DNA of 64,000 nucleotides from Hawksworthiomyces lignivorus (lineage: Eukaryota > Ascomycota > Sordariomycetes > Ophiostomatales > Ophiostomataceae), in the NCBI GenBank assembly GCA_002917075.1, contig NTMA01000003.1:930001-994000 (forward strand), read 5' to 3'. The notes under the pieces were generated by a model, which saw nothing but the letters and a program-made list of their open reading frames with translations, was not told where the DNA came from and ran no database searches. Shown here piece after piece: positions 1 through 10,500 of the stretch (the first letter of the stretch is position 1; each line of letters begins with the position of its first letter). Both the position numbers and the translations under genes were made by a program.

Positions 1-280
1 CGCCACGTCCTCCAACATCGTGGCCTTTGCCAGCTCCGGCGCTCCAATCCCGTCCGCCACCCTCGCACCGAACCAGGACCAGGTCACGCAGACGGCTGTC
101 TTCACGACGCCTGCCTTTGCCGCTTCCTCGGGATTTGCCTCTTCAGCAACAGGCAGCTCCTCATCTTCGTCGTCCGGCAAGAAGAATGCCGCCGGCGTCA
201 ATGCCGTCCCCACGGACATGCTTCGTATGATCGCGATCTGCGCCGTCATGTTCCTTGCTGGCGGCATGCTCGTATTATAA
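1..280 (+). CDS. C-terminal end of a GPI-anchored surface protein (partial)
   Basis: An open frame enters from the left edge (first full codon at base 2) and stops at TAA 278-280. The visible 92 residues are rich in Ser, Ala and Thr, with a run of seven serines. They end in a short polar stretch (GKKNAAG) followed by about 20 hydrophobic residues (MLRMIAICAVMFLAGGMLVL) with nothing after them. A Ser/Thr-rich stalk, small residues and a terminal hydrophobic tail form the usual fungal GPI-attachment signal, so the product is probably a plasma-membrane or cell-wall protein attached through one of the small residues before the tail. The catalytic or binding domain lies outside the window, so the family cannot be named. 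A type I membrane protein with no cytosolic tail is the alternative. Confidence 0.75.
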   Translation, partial: ATSSNIVAFASSGAPIPSATLAPNQDQVTQTAVFTTPAFAASSGFASSATGSSSSSSSGKKNAAGVNAVPTDMLRMIAICAVMFLAGGMLVL

Positions 281-1148
281 TAGACCGGGCGACAGGTACC
301 ATGTGCGCTCAAGTCGAAACCCGTTCGAGCTAATTTACGATATGACGTGTGATACCCCCCCGAAGACGGATGGGCTGTACATATAAAAAAAAGATGATTT
401 CTCTGGCGACGTTGAACCGTCCACATAACTGTTTATATATATCCCCTGTCTTTTCTATTATGCTTTTTCTTTTCCTAATTTCTTTCAACATAACGGCTCT
501 GCATACTGGGATGGCATAGAGGATGGGAGGGGACGACAAGCATTCATAGGATGCAAATTTCACTTGTATTTAAGAAAAAGGAGTTTTGAACCACAGGCCT
601 ATAATTTATATCAGATAGTTTCCAATTCCCAGCTGTGTCCATGTGCAAACCAAATATATATACAGATATATATAGTACACAAATCATTTATATATATGAG
701 TAGAATGTTTAGAATGTTCGCAAAGCATTCTCTGGGGAGCCGCCTCAGCGTATATTAATAGCACATTAATTGAATAATATGCGGATAACCGCAGCTATGT
801 AGGAACAGTAAATCAATTAAATGTTAGTGGGCGAGCTGCTGTAGCCCCTCATTGGATAGCGCAAACCCAGGAACATATTTATGTACTTTTACTAGTATTT
901 TATGTGTAGATGTACTTTTCCACCTATCCGAGCTAAACTTCCAGGGGTCTAAATTTTTCCTGGGCAAAAAAAAAAAAAAAAAGATCGCCTGTTTTCTCTC
1001 TCTCGTCGCCTTATCCTCGCAGCAAGCTCCACCGCGAGCAACTCCGACCCTTCGGTTTCCCACGCACTCGAACACCAGCAATGCTGGTAATCTCGTCTGC
1101 GATCCTCCTATAAGTCTCTTTCTTGTCTTTTCCGTCCCGGCCGGCAAG
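281..1148. other. intergenic region upstream of the EF-G gene
   Basis: AT-rich spacer with several TATATA-like stretches (about 420-700), an A17 run at 966-982, and a pyrimidine-rich leader just before the EF-G start at 1149. I see no credible gene here. Confidence 0.6.
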
Positions 1149-3987
1149 ATGCACAACACGCGGCGGGCGGTGTCGCTGCTGAAGAGCGGCAGCAGAAGCT
1201 GCTCTTCCGCCTGCTCTGCAGTTATGTCGATATCCCCCGCCTCATCTTCCTCTACTTCTTCTGCCACCCTCCCCTCGTCCATTGTCTTCGTGTCTAGGAA
1301 TGGCGCTGCTGCCGTGCGCTCCTATAGTGTCTCCGCCTCGCGGACGTCGCCAAGAAAGCCGACCTCGTCCCTCTTGGCCAAGCAGCCGGGACAGCGGCAA
1401 TGGCTCAGCAGCAGCACCCGCCTGCGCTCGATGAGCGCCGCCCAAGCTGCGTACGCAATTTCCTCATGATCCTCCTTCGTTGGCGGTGTTTGCGCTAACA
1501 TGGTTGCTCAGTCTCAAGGCTGCCCAGGAAGCGAATGCCAACCTGACCGCCGAGTCCGTTGCCGCCAACATGAGCCCCGAGGAGGCTAAGCGACTGTCGC
1601 GGGTGCGGAACATTGGCATTGCAGTACGTCTATGGGAACAATGGGAAATCTGCGGGCGGCGATGGCTTGCCGCCGCTTCATTGTGCCTGCGCCGCTAACG
1701 AGTTCTACCCTTTTTTTCTTTCTTACAGGCGCACATTGACAGCGGCAAGACGACGGTCACCGAGCGCGTGCTCTTCTACACGGGCCGCATCAAGGCCATC
1801 CACGAGGTGCGCGGCCGCGACGCAGTAGGCGCCAAGATGGACTCGATGGAGCTGGAGCGCGAGCGCGGCATCACCATCCAGTCGGCGGCGACCTTTTGCG
1901 ACTGGCAAAAGAAGGGCGACGACGGCGCCGACGAGACGTACCACATCAACCTGATCGACACGCCAGGCCACATCGACTTTACCATTGAAGTGGAGCGGGC
2001 GCTGCGCGTGCTGGACGGCGCCGTCATGATCCTGTGCGCCGCCAGCGGCGTGCAGAGCCAGACGATCACGGTGGACCGGCAGATGAAGCGGTACAACGTG
2101 CCGCGCATCAGCTTCGTCAACAAGATGGACCGCATGGGCGCGAACCCGTGGAAGGCGGTCGAGGGCATCAACAGCAAGCTCAAGATCGCCGCCGCGGCCG
2201 TGCAGGTGCCCATCGGCACCGAGAAGGAGTTTGAGGGCGTCGTCGACCTGATCCACCTCAAGGCCATCCGCAACCAGGGCCAGCGCGGCGTCAACCTCAA
2301 GGTGACGGACGAGATCCCGGCCGAGCTGGCTGACCTGGTGCGCGAGAAGCGCCAGGAGCTCATCGAGAAGCTGGCCGACGTCGACGACGAGATGGCCGAG
2401 CTGTTCCTGGACGAGCGCGAGCCGACGCCCGCGCAGATCAAGGCCGCCATCCGCCGCGCCACCATCGCCCTCAAGTTCACGCCCGTGCTCATGGGCACCG
2501 CGCTGGCCGACAAGGCCGTGCAGCCCATGCTGGACGCCGTCTGCGACTACCTGCCCAACCCGTCCGAGGTCGAGAACACGGCGCTCGACCGCTCGCAGAA
2601 GGAGAAGCCCGTGCAGCTGGTGCCCTACAACTCGCTGCCCTTTGTCGGGCTCGCCTTCAAGCTCGAGGAGAACCCCTACGGCCAGGTCACGTACATGCGC
2701 GTCTACCAGGGCAGCCTCAAGAAGGGCACGTACCTGTACAACTCGCGCACGGGCAAGAAGGTGCGCATCCCGCGCATCGTGCGCATGCACTCCAACGAGA
2801 TGGAGGACGTGGCCGAGGTGGGCGCCGGCGAGATCTGCGCCGTCTTCGGCGTCGAGTGCGCCTCGGGCGACAGCTTCACCGACGGCGCCCTGCCCTACAC
2901 CATGACGTCCATGTTCGTGCCCGACGCCGTCATGTCGCTGTCGATCCGGCCCAAGCGCAGCAGCGACGCCGACGCCTTCTCCAAGGCCATGAACCGGTTT
3001 CAGCGCGAGGACCCCACCTTCCGCCTGCACGTCGACGAGGAGTCCGAGGAGACCATCATCTCCGGCATGGGCGAGCTGCACCTCGAGATCTACGTCGAGC
3101 GCCTGCGCCGCGAGTACCGCGTCGACTGCGAGGTCGGCCAGCCCCGCGTCGCCTACCGCGAGACCATCTCGCGCCGCGCCGACTTTGACTACCTGCTCAA
3201 GCGCCAGTCCGGCGGGCCCGGCGACTTTGCCCGCGTCGTCGGCTGGATCGAGCCCAACAACGACGGCGAGGGCAAGAACGACGGCGAGGACGACGACGGC
3301 GAGGAGGGCGACTCCGGCGCCCTCACCGAGGCCAACCGCTTCGAGGAGCGCGTCGCCGGCGGCAACATCCCCGAGAAGTTCCTGTCCGCCTGCGCCAAGG
3401 GCTTCGAGGTCGCCTGCAACAAGGGCCCGCTGCTCGGCCACAAGGTCATCGGCGCCGCCATGGTCATCGCCGACGGCCAGACCCACGTCACCGACTCGTC
3501 TGACTACGCCTTCAGCCTCGCCACCCAGCTCGCCTTCCGCCAGGCCTTCAAGGAGGCCGGCGGCCAGGTGCTCGAGCCCCTCATGCGCACCACCATCTCC
3601 GCCCCCAACGAGTTCCAGGGCAACCTGCTCATGCTCATCAACAAGCGCGGCACCGTCGTCGACACCGAGATCGGCGCCGACGACTTCACCCTCGTCGCCG
3701 ACTGCTCCCTCAACGCCATGTTCGGCTTCAGCACCGACCTGCGCGCCGCCACCCAGGGCAAGGGCGAGTTCTCCATGGAGTTCTCGCACTACGCCCCGGC
3801 GCCGCCCCATCTGCAGTACGTAATGTTTTTTTTTTTTTTTTTTTGGCTGTTCCTCTTCCCTTCCCTCTCCCCTTTCTTTCTTTGCCGTGCCCTGCTCCCA
3901 CCTCTATCGGGTCCCTGCTAACCGTGCAACAGAAAGGAGCTGGTCGCCAAGTACGAAAAGGAGCTGGAGGCCAAGCGGACCAAGTAG
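1149..3987 (+). CDS. MEF1: mitochondrial elongation factor G (EF-G1)
   Basis: Translocase GTPase of mitochondrial protein synthesis, which moves tRNA and mRNA through the mitoribosome. Model of four exons: 1149-1450, 1512-1623, 1729-3815, 3933-3987 (851 residues). Phases agree at every junction, and donors are GTACGC, GTACGT and GTACGT. The first 100 or so residues are Arg/Ser-rich and poor in acid, as expected of a matrix-targeting presequence. The G1 loop AHIDSGKT is at about 139-146, the switch II DTPGH at about 215, and NKMD at about 269. Domains II to V follow through the usual EF-G order, and a short last exon encodes [17 protein letters not shown]. An Asp/Glu/Gly-rich insertion at about residues 648-680 (domain IV) is unusual and probably a surface loop. 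The third intron carries a T run of about 19. Identity is certain to family; the choice of first Met is less so, because other in-frame Mets precede the GTPase domain. Confidence 0.95.
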
Positions 3988-5788
3988 GCTTGATCCTCTC
4001 TGTTCCGGAGGCTGCATCCTGCTCGCCACAAGATCTCATTTCTCTCTGCTATTTCTCTCCTTAGACCATAGACAAAGAGGGGAACGTAAAAGGCAATATG
4101 CTGTCATGTTTTAGAAACGAATTTTCTTTTTTTGTCTTTTCATCTGTACATACGATTATATTTGGAGGGCTCTAAAAAATCAGCTGGGACAAACGATAAA
4201 TATACAATGATCTTCACTCTTTCAAACGAGACACCAGTCGGACCTGATAGTTGCGAGACCGTCGAACACGAATTACCGCGGGAGTGACTCGCATCAAAAA
4301 GGGGGGCAGATAATTCCTAATCACGATCCAGACTTAGACCACCGTAGAAGCTGCTAGGTAGGCAGCACTGAGTCTACATATGAGGAGCTGAAACAAACTT
4401 TTCTACCATAATGCTACTGTATACTCGACAAGCCTCTACAAGACGACAACTTCCGGCATCACATGAGTGCTAGCTGCGTTTGTATTGAGTTACAATGGCT
4501 CGAGTATATAAACTTGACGTGGGAATATTACAAGGACCAAATAGGTGTGAATACTAAGACGCTGGTGTAGATTTCTGTCTGCAACAAATAAAATAAACAT
4601 CAAGAGCACACAGCTCCATTCTTCATCTTCTTCGTCCTCCACAAAATCAAAAAACTAAATAAAACAAGAAAGTATCAAAAAGGCCGCCCTTAAGATACAA
4701 AAGAAAGGTACTGCAGTTCAAAAAAAGAAAAAGAAAAGAAAAAAAAAGGTAAAAAGAAAAGGTGCCGGTGGTGTCAACTGTCTCTCCCCCTGAATCCTCC
4801 TCTTCTAAAGCGTTTCTCGCCTCCTCCTCTTCCTCATCTCCTCTTTTTTTTGTTCTTTTTTCTTTAGTTTTTTTCTCCTTTTTTTTTTCTTGTGGTTTTA
4901 TTTTCCCCCTTCTTTATATTTTGCTCCCTTTCTTTTCGTTATTTTTTTCTTTTTTTTTTTTTTGTCCTTTCATAAATCTTCTGTCATTTGTCTAGTCATA
5001 AAGTCATAAGTGTGTTCACTACCATCCTCGTCTTGGTGCTCGGCTTCTTCTGACGCCCCCTAAAGAGGACGTCGGAGTCACCTATGCCAAGAGCTGACAA
5101 GTACCCAGAAGACCAACCACAGGAAAACTGAGGTTTCTCTTAAGGAGTTTGCTAGCCAGCTCCTTCTTATGTCAATCGTCGTCTCGAGTCTCACGAGACG
5201 AGGAAGGTAGAGATAAAAAGACGCCTTGAAAGTTTCTTGTTTCATCTCAGAGAACAAGATCCTTTCGCAGTGTCAAATGGTGTTGCTAAAGAAATAAGAC
5301 GGAGCCAGGCAAGAGAGCTGTTTGGCAAAGCCACTCGCTCCATCCTGCCCGTCCCGCCGTGCCCACATCCGCTGTTCCTCGCTCATACTGTCCTTCTCAA
5401 AGCCTCGGGAAGAAAACCGCCAGAGCAATTTTCCTCGTCGAGACGCGAAGACACACAAGTATGAGATTCACATATGGAAAATGGGATAATGAATCCTCCC
5501 GTCCTTTCTTCCTTTGTCAAGCAAAAAAGCAGAGCGTGCCGCCCAGGAACATTAAGGAGATCCACAAAGCTGTTCTTTTCCAGATAGCAAGCAGAGAGAG
5601 CCTAGATGACGTAAAAGCGAGTTTGATTAGCAAGGCTGTCAAGTGCGGGTTGTGGAATATGCTGTCTCGTTCTCGAATGCTCTTGCGGTGCAAGCACAGA
5701 GGAAGATGCACTGCGTGATATGGGCTATCACTAACCGAAAAAAAGCGTGCAAAGAAAGCAGCGTCGTAAAAAGGCATCCAGTGCGTTT
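3988..5788. other. convergent 3' intergenic region
   Basis: Spacer of 1.8 kb between the ends of the EF-G and C2H2 genes. It is AT-rich, with an A-rich patch at 4660-4760 and a long T/C-rich tract at about 4770-4985, presumably 3' UTR and spacer sequence. I see no gene. Confidence 0.55.
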
Positions 5789-7540
5789 TCAGCCAGACTG
5801 CTGGGGGAACGACCGAATGTAGGGCGTCTGGACAGACGAGATGAGCTCCGCAGAGATCTGGTTTAGGGCGCGCATGTGCACCTGGGCGCTGGAGAGGTAT
5901 TGAATCATCTGCGGGTCGTCCGGCTGGGTAAATCCTTGGACGATGCTCTCCAGGGCTCTTCTGTGGTCGTGCCATTCGTTGACAGTCCGCTCTGCGGCGG
6001 CCTTCTTGGCGGCTTCCAGGGCAAGCTGCTCGGCGTTGTTCCTGGCGTTGTCTGCGGACTGCTGGCTCCGGCTGCTCGCCTTGGACGCAGAAGACTTGCG
6101 CGACGAGGGCGAGGAGGCGCTCCCGTGGCTTGACACGCTGTCCTTCTTGCGCTTGCGGCCCTTGGCCACAGCCTGGCTGCTGCTCGTCGCCACTGGCATG
6201 GCGTCGATGACGGCAGCAGAAGAAGCCTGGGCCAGCTGCACACCGTTGTCGTGGTGGACGCGGCGCATGTGGTCCTTGAGGTTCCACTGGCGGGGAAATC
6301 CATTTCCAGGCTGCGAACGCTCACATCCAGCGTGGGGGCAGAGGTACGGCTTGTCGCCGTGGCCGTGCATGGCATGAGCTTCGCGCTCGTGCCGGAGCAG
6401 ACAGGCAGTGGAAGAGAAGCGGGCATTCTCGCACGAGCTGTGCTTGCAGCGGTACGGCTTCAGGTGCGAGTCAACAAACTTGCTGTATTTTTGGTAGTCA
6501 TCGGTTAGCAACACGCTCATTTCGATAGAAGCCTGCGGAAAGATGGCGGCATACTCATAGTTGCACTTGAGCTTCTCAGGCTTGTGGTTGCAGTTGTCCT
6601 TGCCTTCCCAGGGGCAGTGGTAGAGTCCATCAGCCTGGCAGGTGGCCGTCTTGTACAGGGGATGGTCGCGCGCGGATTCACCCTCGCTGCTGGTCCGCTG
6701 CTTCTGCTGGAAGGTAGTCGACAGAGAAAATTCGTCACCCATGGTAGCCAGAGCACTGTCCGAGTCAAACTGCGCAGGAAACGAGGAAGCGGTCGAGTCG
6801 TGGCTCTCTGCGGGAGACGGAGCGGCCGGCAGAGACCAGGTGTCCTCTCCTCCAACGTCAGGGGACGATCGCCGGGAGCTGGTCGATCCCCAGGTCTGTG
6901 GCGAAACAGCAGGCGGGCTTGGCTCAAAGTCCATATTCATCTGTGTGCAGGAAGGATCCACATGCTGCTGGACGTGGCCGAGCCCTGTGCCCAGATCGGA
7001 GCTGTAGGAGAGAGCGTCTGTGTGAAAGGCAGCAGGGGGGATCCCTTGTGAGTACATGAGATAGTCCTGGTTCACGTCCAAGCGGCCAGCGCCAGACACT
7101 ACAGAGCTATCCTGGAAATACATAGCAGAAGCGAGGGGACCATTTGCAAAAGTTTGGCCTGTCATGCCATAGCCAGCTGCAGATGCAGAAGATGCCGAGG
7201 CGGAGAATGCAGTAGAGGCTCCTGAGGAGACATCTGTCTGGATCCTAGGACGCGACTTGTGTGATGAAGCGCGAATTGTGCGCGTCTTGAAGCTTCCGGC
7301 GGAGCTCCGTGAAGCAGTCCGCCGCATGGAAGCCGGTCCAGCGGCGGTTCCAAGAGCAACGGTCCATTTCTGTTGTTGATAGTCTTCCAAGGAATCCAGA
7401 TGGTAGGGGTACTCCTCAGCGTCCTGGCCAATATCTCCATGATCTGAGAAGTCGGCGAAGTTCTGTGTTCCTTCGACGGCGGCATCCCACTGCCCGCCGT
7501 TCATATTGGAAGTACCCGGCTGGGTTCCAAGGTAAAGCAT
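5789..7540 (-). CDS. C2H2 zinc-finger transcription factor
   Basis: Single-exon gene of 583 residues, presumably a nuclear DNA-binding regulator. Two fingers are clear. Finger 1 is C365-x4-C370 with H384 and H389; finger 2 is C401-x4-C406 with H424 and H429, in the form found in many filamentous-fungal factors (RQWNLKDHMRRVHH). A cysteine-rich segment at about 301-326 (CPWEGKDNCNHKPEKLKC) may be a degenerate extra zinc-binding element. A basic GRKRKK patch at about 461-466 is a likely nuclear localisation signal. The first 290 residues are low-complexity, rich in Ser, Ala, Gln and Gly, as in activation domains. A short helical, Ala/Glu/Lys-rich C-terminal part follows. The gene is transcribed away from a 7.1-kb gene-free interval. 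Targets are unknown and I do not recognise the orthologue. Confidence 0.88.
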   Translation of the reverse strand: MLYLGTQPGTSNMNGGQWDAAVEGTQNFADFSDHGDIGQDAEEYPYHLDSLEDYQQQKWTVALGTAAGPASMRRTASRSSAGSFKTRTIRASSHKSRPRIQTDVSSGASTAFSASASSASAAGYGMTGQTFANGPLASAMYFQDSSVVSGAGRLDVNQDYLMYSQGIPPAAFHTDALSYSSDLGTGLGHVQQHVDPSCTQMNMDFEPSPPAVSPQTWGSTSSRRSSPDVGGEDTWSLPAAPSPAESHDSTASSFPAQFDSDSALATMGDEFSLSTTFQQKQRTSSEGESARDHPLYKTATCQADGLYHCPWEGKDNCNHKPEKLKCNYEYAAIFPQASIEMSVLLTDDYQKYSKFVDSHLKPYRCKHSSCENARFSSTACLLRHEREAHAMHGHGDKPYLCPHAGCERSQPGNGFPRQWNLKDHMRRVHHDNGVQLAQASSAAVIDAMPVATSSSQAVAKGRKRKKDSVSSHGSASSPSSRKSSASKASSRSQQSADNARNNAEQLALEAAKKAAAERTVNEWHDHRRALESIVQGFTQPDDPQMIQYLSSAQVHMRALNQISAELISSVQTPYIRSFPQQSG

Positions 7541-10500
7541 TCCGGATGAAGAAAAAGGACTGCAATCACTTTAAAAAAAGGCATAAAAGTCAGTGTGCTG
7601 TTGAACCACTTTTGTTGTCCGGTCATTTTCGTTTGTTGTTCTGGGAATTTCCCAGTTTCTCACACATGTTGAGATTGACAAAAAGGAAAATAAGAGGAAA
7701 ACAAAAGAAATCAAGCCAAAAAAAAAAAAAAAAAGATAGAAATGCAAAACGAAACATGCAAACATTGAAATATCAAAACATCCAGGATGATACAACTTTG
7801 TTCCTGCATTCGGTCGAGTTAGTTGACTAGTCTCAGAAGGAATTACTACGGGGGATTAAGGGGCTATAACCAACCAACTGAATAGTTTTATGTGTTCAGA
7901 ACCTGACACGAGCGATTCTTGCCATCCGGGATATCCTAGACACCTTTCTTGTCGTGCTTCCAGCGCGTGTAAATCCAGTAGTTGTCTTTCCATTCCGTTG
8001 AGTACAGTGTTCCTCAGATATCCAGCAGGGCCGTTCCATTCCGCGTATGAAAACCATCCCAGAAAAAAAAGAAATGAAAGAACAAGTTAAAGTCTGAGGT
8101 CCAGTGACAAGTGTAGAAGAAGCCATTCATTGAAAACTGAGAAACGAAGAAATCATCGTCTACAAGAGTGTTATCCATGGTATCCGTTTGTGTCGACTTC
8201 GGTTTCCATATATTCCAGTCCTTGAAAGCAGGTCACTTGAGAAACAACTAAAGTCGAAAATCCTTCCACGCAAAAATCCTTGGTCCACAATAGTCGTAAT
8301 GATCACTCTTAAGGTCCATGAGTAAGGTGTGCTGAAGAATAATGGCAGGCCATAATGTAATTGTAGTTACCACTGAGGAACATCCCTAGGTGTCAGGTAA
8401 GGTAGAGCAGAAATGAAATGAAATATTCCAGTATATCCCCTTAGATGAGACGTGATCCGCGGCCTTGAATTTCAGTAGAATTCCATTTAGAAAAGCACAT
8501 ATCCCTATGGTCCATTGCTAAGTGTTTTGACGTCCCAATTTGGATTATCCATTTGTTGGTTTAAAATCGACAGCCACGGAACCAAAACAGAACTCGTTCA
8601 TGAGAGCATCCTTGAACTGACCAAGGTACTGGGGGATGGATGGGTATCTCTATAGCCAAAGTCGGTCGAACAGGGTAATACTTAACTTTCGAGTACAGAA
8701 GTACAAATATTTTTATAACTTTTAAAAGCTGCGTCACCCTTCCCTCGGGCTCAGCAATTCACTCTGATCGGATGACCGAGTTCCAAAAGTGATCCAGTAT
8801 GGAGAAGTAACCCAGGAAACAGTTTTAAAATCCAGGCAAAAGGAGTCCAGTCTATCCAGGTAATTTTGTCGACATGCAAGTGTACTTTCGCTGCACAGGT
8901 AGGAAAATAGCAAAGCGTCTATGAGACGATACAGGAAAAACAGAAATTCAAAAAAAAAGCAGAAAACCACCCAAGTTGAAAAAGAAAAAGCTGTAATACC
9001 TAGCAGGGGTAGGAACGTCGTTCACGTCAACAGAAGCGTATCCTGGCATGGTTCTCCTGGTTCTTTGTGCAGCTTTCTGACTTTGCAGAGCAGAAAACGG
9101 ATTCTGACCACCGAAGTCTGGCTAGACAACGGCGAAGATATTCTAATCCTGGTAAAATGTGGTTTCAAGGCCTTCTGGATTGTATGCAATCTACACTCTT
9201 AAAGAGACTTAACGCGAGACAGCGAGAATACTCTTTTTCTTTGAAGTGTTTTTGATAGCAACAACGTAATCCTGGAAATTATGGTTGCGAGTGGCGTTTT
9301 AAGTTGTAAGCACAGGCTCAAGGTGGAAATCAGTTTAAATATGAAGTTGGGAGAGGAAGCAGAGGACAAGGGTAAGTTGGGTAATGACGAGCGGAAAGGA
9401 TATGTATGTGTGATAGGAAGAAGAGAATTGACTGTGGATACTCGGGCATGAAGTTGGGCAGAAAAAAAAAGAAGGAAAGGAAAAAGAATGGATGAGGAGG
9501 GACTCAATCTGGTTTTTAAGTTGTTGAGGAGAAGGGAAAAAATGAGGAAGTGGAGAGAGCACAGGAGAGAAGTCGAAGAAAAAAGAATAATGATAGGCCA
9601 TGAGAAAGCAGGGAAGAGGGGTGTGAGTGGGGAGGTGCCTCGTCATGAATGATAACGAGGTCAGACACACCGCTCCTGTCCTCAACTCTGGCCTTGTTTT
9701 GCTTTGCCCGAGTGTCTTGTTGTTGGCGTTTGCTTTCCTTACCTCTGTTTTCTGCACTTTACTCCGTGTCTCGTCCAATTCTTATCACAGTGGCATCGCT
9801 GTTACCTCCACGATGCGCTGGCCATGCTGCTTAGAAATTGTGTACCTGATACAATGAGCTTACAGCAAGAACCATTCTGTCCACCTTCTAACGAATGTTT
9901 CCTCTCTACTTCCTCTCTTACCTTAAAGTTCGTGACCCAGCCTTCCTGTGCTTTTGTCATTGCGACCAGGCCGTCACATTGGCCGCAGATGTGGCATGTG
10001 CAAAAAACAGAGCGAGAGCGCGGGCGCGTGAAGGTATGTGTACGTGTGAGCTGGCAGACAGCGATGGCTTCAGAGCTGGCCAGCTTTAAAGAAAAGGCGA
10101 AAATACCAAGGACGCAAGAGCGTCGCCTTGTTGCGGAAAACAGAACCAGTATTAATGCCCTGCAATCCTCATAGGCCATCCCAGGCTCTGGCCCGCAGTA
10201 AGCAGGCCGCGGCCTGCATGTTTCTTACTCGTTTTGTTCTTCAGTGGAGCTGTGATGGAACTATTACAGCCTATCAGCGGGCCGACGGGGACTAGTTTAA
10301 TTCATCCAGTGGACCACGTTGATGCGTTGGCAATGCGGATGCTCCCATCCTCTGTTTCAAAGAAAGAGAAAGTTGATTCTAACACTAATTGCTTGTGGTG
10401 GTGGTTTTCTCCGTCGGCTACTGCGGCGCGATAACGTATCAGAAGCAAATCTCTGAGAGCCAATTCCTCGAGACTATCACAATTTCAAGCGTTGCATTTG

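Noticed and set aside
1723..3810. 695-codon antisense open frame over EF-G
   Set aside because: A shadow of the GC-rich coding strand; low-complexity Ala/Gly/Val/Asp translation.
9704..10174. 156-codon open frame in the 7.1-kb interval
   Set aside because: Overlaps an equally long opposite-strand frame; neither shows codon bias or homology features.
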